Below are positions 22,378 through 33,989 of a DNA stretch of 64,000 bases, in pieces. The notes beneath the pieces were generated by a model. It was not told the DNA's origin. It worked only from the letters and a program-made list of their open reading frames with translations, and searched no databases. The DNA comes from Cloeon dipterum. Taxonomy: Eukaryota; Arthropoda; Insecta; Ephemeroptera; Baetidae. The position numbers were made by a program, and so were the translations under genes. Location of the stretch: positions 35,519,883 through 35,583,882 of the forward strand of contig NC_088789.1 of NCBI RefSeq assembly GCF_949628265.1. Reading direction: 5' to 3'. Position 1 is the stretch's first letter; each line of letters begins with the position of its first letter.

Positions 22378-24554
22378 TTATTTGGAACCAGGACGCAAGC
22401 AAGTTTTCTTGCTACACGAAGGATGAGAATCTCGTCGCATCAAAAGTCCATTCATCGTATCTGTAAAATCAACATGTTTCCAAAGAAATTTCGCTTCGGG
22501 CAGCAGGTCGGTAATTTGTTCAACATCAGCGCCGTCAAAACAATATCCCGCTGTGACGCTCGCTTTATAAGCGCACAAAAATCGTTCGTCAATCTTGTTT
22601 TTCAGGAATGAGTCGCTTTTTGGCTCGATTTTGTTCGAGTAGATGTAGCCCTTCATCTTAATACTCTCGCTCTCCTTCTATAATTGAGGCGAAATTTAAG
22701 AAAATTTGAATTATTGTCAAAATTTAGGAGACCTACATCTGTTCCGAAGGCGATTTTCCAAAAGAAATCTGGTCTCCACTCGTTCACATCGGTAGTTGCT
22801 AAATTTAATTTAGCCATTCCCTGGGAAATCTAGGCTCATCAGGGACAAGAATGTATAGACTCGATATAAAAATATACTATTTTCAGTATACTTTATCCTG
22901 ATTTAAGTCCAAGTCGCTGGTGCCGGTGAATATTGTTGCTTCTTTGAATTGATTGCGGACTTGTTTCTCCACTTGCAACCATTGGACCGAGTTGAAGGGC
23001 CCATACTGCGGCGCCGCGTTTTCGTAAAAGTAGGTCAAAAATTTCAGTTCGTAGATGGGGAAGTCGGCGTCGGGCGCCAGGTGTCCCCTGTGCCACTGAT
23101 TGCTGTATTTTTTCTCCTCGTTCTTCTTGGCCCCTTGCCAATGTTTAGACGGAGGTCGCAGTCCGGGCGATACGCCGCTGATCCACTTGTGCTTCACGTA
23201 GATGGTCCGCTTCTTTTGCTCGTCGTAGCAGATTTCCAGTAAATTGAATCTTTCGATGCCTCCTAAATTCACGTCGAATCCTATGCCTTTCCAAACGTAC
23301 GGTTTCGGACAGAACGAGTCTGCTCTAGGATCTTCTATTTTTCGGGGCCCGAACTCGATGATTCTCTCGCATTTGTACGCCCCAAGATCATCTTCATTCT
23401 GTTGAACGAAAAAGAAATTAAATTTCTCGGTTTCATCATATTTCTTAATTCAATAAAATTAGAAGCAGTCTAAATTTAAAATATATTTATTTCCAGTCAA
23501 TTCCTAGGGGAAAAAATATTTTTAAACAATTTGTGACATGCGAGCAGAGGTTTAAAGCGAAACGCACGTTGCTTTGGCGCGCTTTTCACAGGTCTCTCAG
23601 CAACGGAGAATGCGCAGTAACGACCAAAAGGTTCAAAAGGTGCGCGCCAAAAAGCGTTACGTTTTGCGCCTCTGCCCGCACGTCACAAAATGTTTTTCGG
23701 ACGGGATCGAAATCGCCTAATTGGACCCTCGAATGCAATCAGCTGAGTTTGCAATGCTATTCTCTCTCTTTCACTTACCCGATCATGAACACGCATATTT
23801 TGGTCGTCAATGCATTCCGCCTCAAATGAGTTGGTTCCTAATTGAAATTTGATGTCTCGTCCCGTCGGTCGCTGGTCTTCCGAGAACGAACTTCCTGGAC
23901 AAGCGCAAACCAGTTTCGTGTTTACGGGCACGAAGAACGAATAGTGCTTCACGTTAGCCGCATAGCTTTTGATTTCCACTGGTTGCACGATGCTCTTATC
24001 GCGAATTTTTATGCACACCGGAATGTCAAGGTCAGAATAACTTCTCATCTGCTCCCATTTGCAACCTGGAACTTAAATAAAAGAAAAATTAACTGACGTT
24101 TAAATAGGCCGAATTCACGTGACGGTCAAATATGGCGTTAGGTAGAGTACAAGGCGGGAAATTACAAACGTAACAAATTTATCATGAAAATAGCTTCAGC
24201 ACAATGAATCCTTTTGTTGTTATTTCTTTAAAAACAGCTGATTTAAGCCCGGTAATCTGCAAATCGACCACTAGATGGCACATCAGGCCGATGGAAATGA
24301 AACAAAATACGCGGGAATGAAATTATTAAGTTCGCACGCCTCTTTTTCGACGCTTCTGAATATGGCCTCCATCATCGTTTCGACGCCATGTTTACTTTGA
24401 TAATAAAAGAAATAAAAGCTATACCTTTGACAGTGGGTTCAACAGTTTGCTTGTCTAATTCGTCGTGGGTACGTTTCCGGGCTGGTTTTCTGGTGGATTG
24501 TGCCACAGGCAGCAAAAGGAGGAAAAGCAGCAACGCCCATTTTTTCAGCCTCAT
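22378..24554 (-). CDS. Nuclease A: secreted DNA/RNA non-specific endonuclease (dsRNase-type), 435 aa
   Basis: Five exons: 24554-24425, 24065-23779, 23398-22892, 22820-22737, 22677-22378; 436 codons including the stop. The signal peptide is residues 1-19 (LLLFLLLLPVAQ). An N-terminal domain with VNTKLVCACPGS resembles the accessory domain of arthropod dsRNases. The catalytic Endonuclease_NS domain carries HRGHLAPDADF (RGH motif with the general-base histidine), then ENAAPQY and QVEKQVRN, where the N/Q/E metal-binding region lies. The family cleaves DNA and RNA with Mg2+; arthropod members are secreted into gut or haemolymph and degrade dsRNA. The exon 3 donor (AAA|GTATAC) is weak but keeps the frame. 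Most similar to nuclease B in exon 3. Confidence 0.88.
23530..23700. repeat. Foldback element in nuclease A intron 2
   Basis: The left arm starts tgtgacatgcgagcagagg and continues to tttggcgcgc. The right arm, reverse-complemented, reads tgtgacgtgcgggcagaggcg and continues to tttttggcgcgc. Arms are about 60-70 bp. A half-copy with similar words (ggccaaaaggttca, caaaacatttttcg) lies in the matching intron of nuclease C near 42790-42870. Confidence 0.6.
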
Positions 24555-24960
24555 CGCTATATTATGCTCTTTCTCGCCTGGCCTCTACACAAGTGTTTCT
24601 GTGCGTTTGCGTTTGCGGAGAAATCAACTGAAAGGAAAATGTGCTCGCTTGATTTGTTACGCAGCCGCGGTTAACGATAACATTTCCTGCAGCAACACAC
24701 GATAAAAAACGTCTCGGATATATGTTTTTATCCTCAGCAGTTTGCTCATTCGACTTGTGAATTTATTGATAAATCTCAATTTTTCCAAAATTTCATTCTA
24801 TCAGAGCATTGAATCTATACATCATCATAATTACTCTCCTGCGTTTTAGGTTAAAATCCATTTGAAGTAGTTTCGAATTTCTGCAACCCGCGTAACAGGA
24901 AAAGCGATCTGGGTGCGGCGTTTGTTGTTTCCATCTAAATCTTTAAATATTGACGGATAA
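24555..24960 (-). promoter_or_regulatory. Upstream region of nuclease A with GATA-type motifs
   Basis: Within about 220 bp of the start codon are CGATAAC, CGATAAA, TTATCC and TGATAA (24665-24775), resembling binding sites of GATA factors that drive gut expression in arthropods. The stretch 24870-24960 is a direct-orientation match to 44340-44430 (shared tttcgaatttctgcaacccg and gcgtttgttgttt). Confidence 0.4.
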
Positions 24961-24969
24961 TTAATTTGA

Positions 24970-25075
24970 TATTCGATAAATTGTTATAAGTTATATACCA
25001 CAACACCATCCACCATTTACTGTGCCAGTCGAGAAATCCTTGAACACATATTATGTACAATCGTCTCAACATCCA
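24970..25075 (-). pseudogene. Small remnant of the last exon of the serine-protease-like family
   Basis: The string tgccagtcgagaaatc with flanking text (tgttataa, ccaccattta) matches the reverse strand of the protease-like last exon at 29440-29500. No open reading frame remains. From 25080 to about 25580 I see only AT-rich spacer. Confidence 0.45.
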
Positions 25076-25584
25076 CTAACCAGTTAAAGTTTTAAGGGGG
25101 TGCTTACCCCCATCCCCTTTCAACCCTATATATTGCTAGTAATTTGATAGTAAAATTGTTAACAATCTTCCTCTGAGCTTTAAAATATTTTAAACTATCC
25201 AAAATTCCTTCTAAAATATCACCCTGCACCGCCCTGCACATTATTTAATAGCAAAACAGCGAAAACAGGAAGAAGGTTTTAAATTAATACAAAAATCCAA
25301 GAGTTAGACTTTTTTAAGGGGGTTTTGAAGTAAAGCAATTTAGGGGTGGAGACTAAGCACCCGTAAACCCTTCAGCGCTGGTCAGGGCAGGACGAGACGA
25401 GTCCAATTGTTTTTAAAATTCTGATGGTCAGAAGTCGGCACTCTGCTCTAATAGAACGAAAAAATTGAGAAATGTGCGATCAATCAACGACTTTATTGGT
25501 CCTTTTTGAAAAGGGAGAAAAAAATATAATTCAATATTATTTGGGCCATATTTTTGTTAGTATTTCTAAAAAAAAATCGCACCT

Positions 25585-25804
25585 CAAGTAGTTAAAGCGG
25601 CGAGAAATATGGTCAGGAAACTAAGGCTTTTATCTCCGTTCAACCAGATCAAATAAAACCAGCCGAAGGATTTACAGGAAATGTTATCGTTATCTAAAAT
25701 TTATCAAAGTTTCGATTGTATTTTTTTCCTTGAAGTTGGCGAGTTGATTTCGCGGATGGCAAACGCACACAAACAGCTGTGAGAGGACGGGAGAAAGACG
25801 AGCG
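25585..25804 (+). promoter_or_regulatory. Nuclease B promoter region with a GATA-motif cluster
   Basis: TTATCT (near 25630), TTATCG, TTATCT and TTATCA (25684-25707) lie within about 175 bp of the start codon. The mirrored region of nuclease C keeps TGATAA, TTATCTG and AGATAA. No TATA box was seen. Confidence 0.4.
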
Positions 25805-28051
25805 ATGAGGCTGGTCTGCGGCTGCGGCATCCTTTGCCTGCTTATTGTGCTGCCTGTGGCACACTCGTCAGTAGGCCTGACTCATCCAGGTGCACGTCCA
25901 GTAAACAATTCAGTCGGAGAAACAGATCAATCCACTCCCACAGGTACATTTTTTATTTTATTTAGTTATTTCAAACTAAAACAAGGAAATTCGGTGCTTG
26001 CTGCGCTTTTTTTAAGAAAATCAAAAGTCAATCGGAAAAACGTGATTCTTTTCAACATGAATCGAAATTTTTAATTAAATCACGAGAATTTAAACGGTTG
26101 AAATTAATTAATGTTGACGTTTCGGGGTTGTGGATGAGACCCGAGGACACAATTTTTGAGTTAAATAATAAACTGTTGGTCAGCATTCTGCTTGGTGTCG
26201 TTTTAATTTACCGTCAGTTAATTTTACTTTTATTTCAGTTCCAGGTTGCACATGGGAGCAGATGAGCAAATTAGATAGCCTGGCCATTCCGGTGTGCTTC
26301 AAAATTTCCGACAGCAGCATTGTGCAGCCAGTGGAAATTAAAGGCTATGATGCTAAAACCGGGGATGCTATAGACATGAAGGATAATAACGTGAAGGCTA
26401 AATATAAGAAGGCTAAAATCGTAAGGCGCTATAAGTTTCTCGTGCCTGTAAACACGGAACTGGTTTGCGCTTGTCCCGGAAGTAAGTACGTGGAAGAGCA
26501 GCAACTGACAATGAAAGACAAGCCACTGATTTCGACGAAACGAATTATCCATTTTGAAGGACCAACTCGTTCGAGGCAAAATGCACTAGCAATGAAAATA
26601 TGGAAGTGTATGATCCGATACTGGTAAGAGTGCAAATAAAATACGAGAGCTCTGCTGGTCTGCTGTGTGCTTATAAGATTTCATACCGCAATCAAAAATG
26701 TGTATATTATCCCTATATTAAATGGGAATTAAAGCGCAAACTTCAGCCGATTTCACTCAAGTTCTTATATAAATACCCACTGAATCCACGTTTTTAATAT
26801 TCCAATCGATTGCTGAGGGTTGTTCAAATTGTTTCTACCTCACCTCTTTCGACCCTCAGGAATCAGGAATCGATCGGAATATAAAAATGTGACTTTTTTA
26901 ATTTAGAGCGTTGCTAATTGAACAAATATGATGAAATCGAAATACAATAATCATGTTAAGAGAAATTATTTTTCGTTCAACAGGAAAACAATAATATTGG
27001 GGCGTACAAATGCGGGAGAAACATCGAGTTCGGGCCCCAAAAAATAGAAGATCCTAGAGCAGACTCGTTCTGTCCGAAACCGTACGTTTGGCAAGGCATA
27101 GGATTCGACGTGAATTTAGGAGGCATCGGGAGATACAATTTACTGGAAATCTGCTACGACGAGCAAAAGAAGCGGACCATCTACGTGAAGCACAAGTGGA
27201 TCACCGGCGCATCGTCCGGACTGCGACCTTCGTCTAAACATTGGCAAGGGGCCAAGAAGAACGAGGAGAAAAAATGCAGCCCAGAGTGGCAGAGGGGACA
27301 CCTGGCGCCCGACGCCGACTTCCCCATCTACGAACTGAAATTTTTGACCTACTTTTACGAAAACGCGGCGCTGCAGTATGGGCCCTTCAACACGGGCCAA
27401 TGGGGTCAACTGGAGAGCAAAATCCGCGATGAATTCAGTGAAGCGACAATATTCACCGGCACTTCCAACTTAATATTCGATGAGAAAGAGGTACTGGAAG
27501 TAAGTTGCTTTTTGCGTAACCAAACGACCGATTCAAATATCTAAAATGCCTAGATTGAGCAGGAAATGGAAGATTTAAATTTGCCAAAAACAGAACCTAC
27601 TGAAGAGAACAAGTGCAGACCGGATGTCTTTTGGAAAATCGTCATTGGAACAGATGCTGTAAGTCTCTTCTCTGTATATACCTCACGTCCCCTGCTATCT
27701 ATTTAATTGGACTTAAATTGTTGCTATAAAACATCTCAAATTTAGAAGGACCAGAACCGCAAGGTCAAGGGCTACCTCTACTCCAACAAAATCGAGCCAA
27801 GGAGCGACTTTTACTTGAAGAAGAGGTTTTGCTATCGATTTTTGTGCAGTTATAAAGAGAGCGTCTCAGCGGGATATTGTTTTCACGGCGCTGATGTTCA
27901 ACAGATTACCCAACTGTTGAAAGAAGCGGATGTTATTTGGGGACATCCTGATTTTACAGATGCAATGAATGAAATTTTGAAGGGTATGCCGACAGGATCA
28001 AGTCGTCATCCTTCACAGGGAATACTATGGGAAGACCGAAGGAATCATTAA
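25805..28051 (+). pseudogene. Nuclease B: secreted non-specific endonuclease paralogue with a disrupted exon 2 (probable pseudogene or assembly error)
   Basis: Exons 25805-25943, 26245-26623, 26984-27499, 27554-27658 and 27746-28051 mirror genes A and C. The signal peptide (CGILCLLIVLPVAHS) and the first 210 bp of exon 2 are almost identical to gene C. Exon 3 (QRGHLAPDADF, YFYENAALQYGP) is closest to gene A. In exon 2, after the ACPGS motif, the frame no longer matches its relatives before the splice site: the segment aligned to gene A's TNSFEA is in another frame. The exon length also does not keep phase, implying one frameshift. Exon 2 additionally contains a near-perfect internal donor (GAA|GTAAGT) exactly where it diverges from gene C, so a shortened isoform is an alternative. 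All later exons are open, so loss would be recent. Poly(A) signal AATAAA at 28154-28159. Confidence 0.75.
26805..26885. repeat. Short inverted repeat in nuclease B intron 2
   Basis: ttccaatcgattgctgagggt near 26800 faces accctcaggaatc...gatcggaat near 26850-26880. The same end sequence forms the termini of the larger foldback at 47749-48047. Confidence 0.5.
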
Positions 28052-28153
28052 ACGGTTTTAACTGGTTAAAAACAGATTTTTCTGCTTGCATGGAATGGAA
28101 TATCTGAAATTTTGTGGTCCAAAATTGAATAATCAAATAACAAATTATTACAT

Positions 28154-28159
28154 AATAAA
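28154..28159 (+). terminator. Nuclease B polyadenylation signal
   Basis: AATAAA about 100 bp after the last-exon stop. A second AATAAA lies at 28228-28233. Confidence 0.45.
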
Positions 28160-28748
28160 TTTTTATTTTAGTGGAAAAATTTGTTCGAAAGCCGTGTTGC
28201 ACCCTGATAATTATTCCATGTGTGCCAAATAAATGCTGTCCTCTTAGTTTGTGGGAACCAAAATAAGCTTATCACCAATTTCGAATGTTGTGTGTGTTTT
28301 TATAAAATAAGGCGTGTCGTTTGTTTATTTCAAGTATTGCATTGTTTTGTTGAGTGTTTCACATAAATTTTTCTCCTTGAAATGTGCTTTCCAAAATATT
28401 CATAATTTAATGTCTCCAGTACATGCAAATTTCAAACCATATTTTGTAATCTGCAAAGAGAAAATAAATACTTTCCCACTTTTAACCGCCTTTGTTACTG
28501 GACCCTCCTTATAAAACTGCGAATACACGCAACCGGTTCGACTTGTTTGCAGCGCAGGTTGCATACAATTTCTTTTTCCCAGCGCGTTGTAGAAGGTGTC
28601 TCGTCGAGGAGCAGGTCGTGCTGAATAAAAAACTAAACAACCAGAAATCCAATCGTTCCTTGGACCAATCATAGAGACGCAAGTGAAGCAAAACAGTGCG
28701 TTCGCCGGGGCAGGAATGGCTCCCGCGGTTCCAGAAGCCGTAAAAAAA

Positions 28749-29360
28749 GCCGAGCCTACAGAAAATGAGGAAATTTTATGGCAAGTGCAGCGAACATTAG
28801 TTTTTCGACTCTACGAATAATAATAGGGAGCCGAGTTAATAGTTTTTAAATAAACAAATCTTGAGACCCTCTGACACATATTTTTAAAAAAAAAACACTC
28901 ATCGCGGCCACTGCAGTGGTGGCACTGAAAAAGTGTTGCAGAGCAAAAAGCATGCAGTCCACGCACCGATATTTTATTTATTTTTAGAATAAATCCTTGC
29001 TTTGCATTTTTCTGTGCGTGTAAACAATTGTCACATGAACCTTTTGTTGAATTTATTCGTGCCATCGAAATAATACGCATAGAAAAGAGATGGTCATGTC
29101 AGGCAGGGTCTGCTCGACGACCAGCAGCTTCCTCAGGTCCACCAGGGTGAAGCAGCTGTGGAAGAATCATCTAGCTGTCTCTGCGTGCAGCGTCTAAAAC
29201 AATTTTTTTATCTCGGGGGTGTGTCTGTCTGCAGATATTGTCCGCTGATAAGAAAAATTTTAATCTCAATGAAAATAAAACGACATATAGGGAGAAGAGG
29301 AATTTGTAATTAAATGTTTCAACTTAAAAGAAAGACGAGTCTCGCAAGGTTGAGGGTTGA
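28749..29360. other. Spacer with a partial dispersed-repeat copy
   Basis: 28770-28850 (caagtgcagcgaacattag, gggagccgagttaatag) is a partial copy of the repeat seen at 32060-32200 and 39680-40200. The remainder shows no gene. Confidence 0.5.
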
Positions 29361-29390
29361 TTTCTTTATTACATGAAATTGCAACAGAAA

Positions 29391-29743
29391 TTATTTGATG
29401 TCGACCTCGGGAATTGCATTAATGATATATTGGTTGTAGTAGCCGATGTTATAAAATGTCCACTCTCCATTCATTGCGCCAGTCGAGAAATCACATGCAT
29501 AAGTACTCAGTCTTCCTTGAACTTGATTTCCGAATGCTATGAACGGCGAATTGTAATAGGTGTATGCTTCATCATCATCACTCAAGAACTGCATCAGATA
29601 ATCAGTATCGCGTAGAGAAATATATTCACGCACTAAGAACTCACCGAGCAGTAACCAGGTGTCGAGTCGACGTACATGCAAATTTTATCACCTCCGAAGG
29701 ATGCAGTTTTCTTCGCGGAGGCAGCCAATTTTCTCAAGACGTG
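29391..29743 (-). pseudogene. 5'-truncated copy of the serine-protease-like gene (last two exons only)
   Basis: Two exons, 29743-29645 and 29588-29391, correspond to exons 5 and 6 of the gene at 35541-36985. Shared residues include HVLRKL, DSTPGYCS, PFIAFGNQVQG, and the shared ending PEVDIK plus stop, with splice sites conserved (tttaag acceptor, TCG|GTGAGT donor). Upstream of about 29770 the sequence switches abruptly to dispersed-repeat DNA, and no earlier exons were found. Both frames are still open. A minus-strand AATAAA at 29365-29370 matches the poly(A) site of the full gene. It could be a recent truncated duplicate, or an active gene whose 5' exons I failed to see. Confidence 0.7.
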
Positions 29744-29774
29744 CTTAAAAAAACGAGTAAACAAGGTCGTCAGG

Positions 29775-29870
29775 GTATGCCGAGTCGAAGCCCCATCAAA
29801 AACCTGTCTGATGAGGGGTCGTGGTCGTCGATCGGCCAAGCGGCCGAATTTTGACAAAAATAAAACCATT
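29775..29870 (-). repeat. Partial copy of the dispersed repeat (cctcatcagacagg block)
   Basis: The reverse strand carries acccctcatcagacaggt and ttcggccgct-like text, matching 33335-33410 and 39960-40025. It marks the point where the truncated protease-like copy is broken. Confidence 0.55.
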
Positions 29871-29999
29871 TTTGCGAGTGCAAAACCGAAAAAACGCATA
29901 AAATTAATTTTAGCAAAGTCTCAAAGATAATTTTGTTTAATCTCCCCCGGTGTGAATCAATCGCTAAAACGGGAAGGAATTGGCCGGAAGGTCGGCGGC

Positions 30000-32540
30000 G
30001 CCCGAATGTGTGCTCTTTTACGCTGCATGTGTGTGTGTGTGCGCGCGCCGAGAGCGCGAAAACCGACCATTGAAAATAAATCGGCGTAATTCGGCTATGG
30101 GCCGGAAAATTCTCAAACTCGGCTTCGGATCATTGTTTGTCAATTAGAAGAGGATAGGCTAGTAATCGTGGCCGAAACAAAATTAAAACTAAAAAAATTA
30201 CTGAATTAATTTTTCCCGTGTAATTCTTATGGGATTTTCGGTTTTTTGAAGTTTTTCACGCTTCCAACCTGAATATCAGCGGCGATGATAACGTGAAAAA
30301 TCCGTGATTGTATCTTTTTGGATGCCATTTGATTTGAGAGTAAGTGGTGGCTCGGTGTTCCCATCGGGGCCTCGCGAAAAATATTAATAATGTCCGAACC
30401 ACGTTTTTCGGCCTTTAAAAATTAATAACTCGGCTCGTATTGGTCGTAGATTCAAAACCCATTGTTCGTTGCACAGGCCATTAATTTTAAGTCTCTTAAG
30501 GAGCACCCCCGCGGCTTGCATTGACCTGTTAATTCGCGCAAGGAGACACATTTCCATTTTTTGCCACCGCACAGCGGCCGCGAGCTGTTTGGTGCGATAA
30601 GGCGTCGCTTTCGTGCCGTGCACTTGACCCTGTCAGACACATGTTCTACGCTTCACTTTAAATAATTAATATTTAAACAAATAGTGAAAACCGATTTATC
30701 CGCGGATTCTGGAGTGTCCACTGAGGCTGACCACTAACGCCGGTTCCGTGAAACCTTTGTCCAGCCGCTTGGGTTTTTTTATATCTAAAAAGATTGTTAA
30801 TTAATTGAATAAGGAAATAACGATTGGTCGAAAGCCGCACTGCATTCCACGAGGGTTTTAAATAAGGAAATTAATTATTTCCAGTGTACGGTCCTCAAAA
30901 AATTAATAAAAAGGTATGAAATGCGGGGAAAGATTACACAAAATACTAATTAAAAAAATGTAAAAGAGTGCCAAAAAGCTCTTAGTCCTTAATAAATATT
31001 TAAGTCAGTGAATTACGCGAGGGAAAATCCGAAAAATAAAAAGACCGCGAAAATCCGTTTTCTATTCTGCTGCAAGAGCCAGTGCGGACCACGTGACAAG
31101 GTCAGCCAATCAGGTCGCGCGGCGGCCATGCGTGTTTTTCCTCGCACACCGCACCTCCGAGAAAATTTTAAAAGCACTGCTTTGAGCATATTATTATTAT
31201 AGTCCACCTGACAGCATTATTTTAATAAATAATTAAATCGCATTGCGAAGCGAGAAATTCAATTAAACAATTTAGTGATACATTTTGAGCTGGGAAAATG
31301 AAAATGTCCATTGGTCCATTGGTGTTGTGTGCTTCAATAATTTCCAAAAAGCAGATGCTTTCACCTTTCACCCCAATATGAAACCCCTATTTATTCTTAA
31401 ACTCAAGCTGCTCTATAATTACGAACGCAATCACTTTTCTTTCTCGTAAAGATTCACTCCAAAAAACAGTTTTGTTATGCGGATCGTTGGATTAGAAACG
31501 TTAAACCTAAAATAAAATTCCTGTTTTCGTTTGTGTCTGTCGAACACTTGAAATCGTCAATGGATTTCCCGTCGGTTGGTTTTACACGTTGTTAATTCTG
31601 CAAACTGTAAGAAAAATCCGCCAAGAAAAAAGTGTCATGTGTGTGCGATGCAACTCGCGGTAAATTTGATAAGGCGTGCGTGTCGCGTTTAAACTCACAC
31701 ACTCACTCGCGGCGGCAGCAAAATTTGTCTATCGAAAAGACGGCAGCTGCAGCAAATGGCCAAAAATGGTTTCAAACAATTAATTCGTTCTCAATCGCCA
31801 TTATGGCATATCGCAACCCCTTGGACCCTTTGGGGCCTCTGCAAGGGGCTTTGGGCATTGCTCCTAATTCTCCTCTTTATAAAAACGTGATTTTTGGCTC
31901 GAAACCCGGTCAATCTTGGTGCCAAATCAAGTGTCCAGCAGTCAAAATTAACCTCCGGACTGTAGGTATCAATTTAAAAAAAAATCAAACAGAAAATATG
32001 CCTCTTTGCGCGAATTTTCAGGGCACTGGAAGCTGCGGCGATGGTGCCTAAAAGACGCGAAATTTAATGGCGAGTGCAACGAACATTCGGTTTTGACTCT
32101 ATGACCAATAGGAGCCGTGTTATTAATTTTTAAAGGCCGAAAAACGTGGTTCGGGCATTTTTAAATTTTTTACGCAGGTCCGCGCGAGACCCCGATGGGA
32201 ACACTGATCTACCATATTCTCTCATATGAAATGGCATCCAAAAAGCTACAATTGCGGATTTTTCACGTTATTATCGCCGCTGATATTGAGGTTGGAAGCG
32301 AGAAAAACTGCAAAAAACCGAAACTCCCATAAGAATTGGATGGGAAAAATTAATTCAGTATTTTTTTAGTTTTAATTTTAATCCGGCCACTATTACTAGC
32401 CTATCATCTTCTAATTGTCGAACAATGATCCGAAACTGAGTTTGAGAATTTTGCTGCCCATAGCCGAATTACGGCGATTTATTTTAAATGGTCGGTTTTC
32501 GCGCTCTCGGCGCGCACACACACACACACACACGCAGCGT
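30000..32540. repeat. Inverted repeat, ~550-bp arms around a ~1.5-kb spacer
   Basis: Left arm about 30010-30570 and right arm about 31995-32540 are reverse complements with scattered changes. Shared phrases include attcggctatggg, ctaatttttcccatccaatt-like text, gataacgtgaaaaatccg, cccatcggggtctcgcg and attcgcgcaaagag. CA/GT microsatellites mark both outer ends (30030 and 32515). The spacer 30570-31995 is AT-rich; the open frame at 31632-32051 has no recognisable domain. Confidence 0.7.
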
Positions 32541-32599
32541 AAAAGAGCACACATTCGGGCGCCGCGCGCCGACCTCCTGGCCAATTCCTTCCCGTTTCC

Positions 32600-33060
32600 T
32601 TCCCACAGAGAAAACGTGGTTTTGGCGCCTAAAATGATCGAATTTTGAGGCGTCCTGGAGTTCTTTCCAAGCAACAGAAAACTGTGGCAGTTGCTACGCG
32701 AGGCCAGCACCTGTTTCACCGCAGCAGAAGCTTTGCTTTCAATACCGGTAATCAAAATGATCCAAAACTCGCGAAATAAACCTATTTTCCCCCTGATTAA
32801 GCATTAAAAGCAATAAAACAATTATAATTTTTATAAATTTTAGTGATTCTTGGTTTCAATTGCTAATAAAACAGAAAATATTCTATTCAGCAACTTTTTA
32901 AACCGGTATTTTGTAGCAAGGTGCGCAGAAAAGGACGACCTGAGAGGCAACTCGCAGGTGGAGCAGCAGCACCGCGACTCCACGGGCGTCGGTGTCGAGC
33001 GGCCGCAAGTCGAACCTTTCGCGCCAGGGCCAGGTGCGCACCACCAGCATGGAGCAGCAA
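32600..33060 (+). repeat. Duplicated module A (paralogous to 37672-37990 plus 39266-39401)
   Basis: gagaaaacgtggttttggcg, cagcacctgtttcaccgcag and aataccggtaatcaa are shared with 37680-37830. Directly after, 32916-33055 matches the putative exon at 39266-39401 (aaaaggacaacct-like text, gagcggccgcaagtcgaac). The two parts abut here but lie 1.3 kb apart in the other locus, so this copy looks rearranged. Confidence 0.65.
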
Positions 33061-33119
33061 ATTTATGAAAAACAGACGCACAATTTCCCGGCGACTCTAT
33101 TTATTTTACTTTGCGACCC

Positions 33120-33530
33120 ATTGAAACCAAGTTATTTAATTTTTTAAGTCGAAAAAACGCGAAATGTGACACGTTTAAAACTTTAGTTTTTGGAGCCCTG
33201 AGGTCAGGACGGCGCTGATTTCAGCACCAGACGATGCCCCTAGATGGGGCACATTCTTCCGTGTTAGGTTTTCCAAAATCGGACTATTTTTCGAATTTTT
33301 TTCGGCTGATTTTTCGAAAATGTCGAAATTTTTATTTTATTTCGGCCGCTCGATCGATCGTCAACCACGACCCCTCATCAGACAGGTATCGGACGGGGCT
33401 TCCACCTGGCTTATCATAACGACCTTTTTCAGGGTACCCCGACCTGAGATCCTCTCCGAAGCCGGTTTTTGACGCTTTTTCATTAAATTCGAGCATATTT
33501 GGCGATACTCGGCGACGATTCTCACATTGA
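33120..33530 (+). repeat. Dispersed repeat R1, copy 1
   Basis: Collinear with 39740-40130 over about 400 bp: gttttccaaaatcgga, ttttcgaatttt, cgatcgtcaacca, acccctcatc, gacctttttcagggtacccc, gacctgagatcctctccgaa and gccggttttt. No open frame and no obvious terminal repeats; the class is unknown. Confidence 0.75.
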
Positions 33531-33989
33531 AACCTTTTATTGTAGCAAAATGCGTAATGTATAATTATTCCTCTGAAAACACGCGCCTGCAGCAATAAGA
33601 AGTATGCAACCGGCGTTGGTTTTTTGCTTTGCGAGTTGCATATTCTCACAGGTTAAAATGAAGACCTCAATCTATGCCTGAAGATAACTCCTATAAAACG
33701 ACGTAATTTCGATTCCCACTATCCTTGTCCCTATATTTTTTGATAAATGCGCCACGCGTGCAGCGACCGTGAAATAGCGAGTGCAGCAAAAAATCCTGTT
33801 CAAACGTGGCAGGAGGATATTTTTCTAGTTATTCCTATACGGATCAATTTTTTCAACTGTCATAAATTTCGTTGGTGCCGCAAGGCATTTTTTAGGATGC
33901 AAAGGGAAGAAAAAAATCAATTTTCTCCTGAAAATCCAGTCCGCGGTGCAAACGAAGTATCACTGCAGTAATGCCTTATGTTTGGAATA

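Larger units (their letters stand above)
25585..28748. repeat. Left arm of a large inverted duplication (contains nuclease B)
   Basis: The outer edge (gcgagaaatatggtcagg near 25598) and inner edge (tggctcccgcggttccagaa near 28718) both reappear reverse-complemented at about 44,100 and 40,600. Promoter, exon 1, the 5' part of exon 2, the 3' flank and a 270-bp terminal block are highly similar between arms. Exons 3-5 are much more diverged. The terminal block carries an ATG-opened phrase, MAPAVPEAVKK, duplicated in both arms, perhaps the captured 5' end of another gene. Confidence 0.85.

Noticed and set aside
31632-32051. 139-aa plus-strand open frame
   Set aside because: Lies partly in an inverted-repeat arm, has no recognisable domain, and its reverse copy in the other arm is not open.
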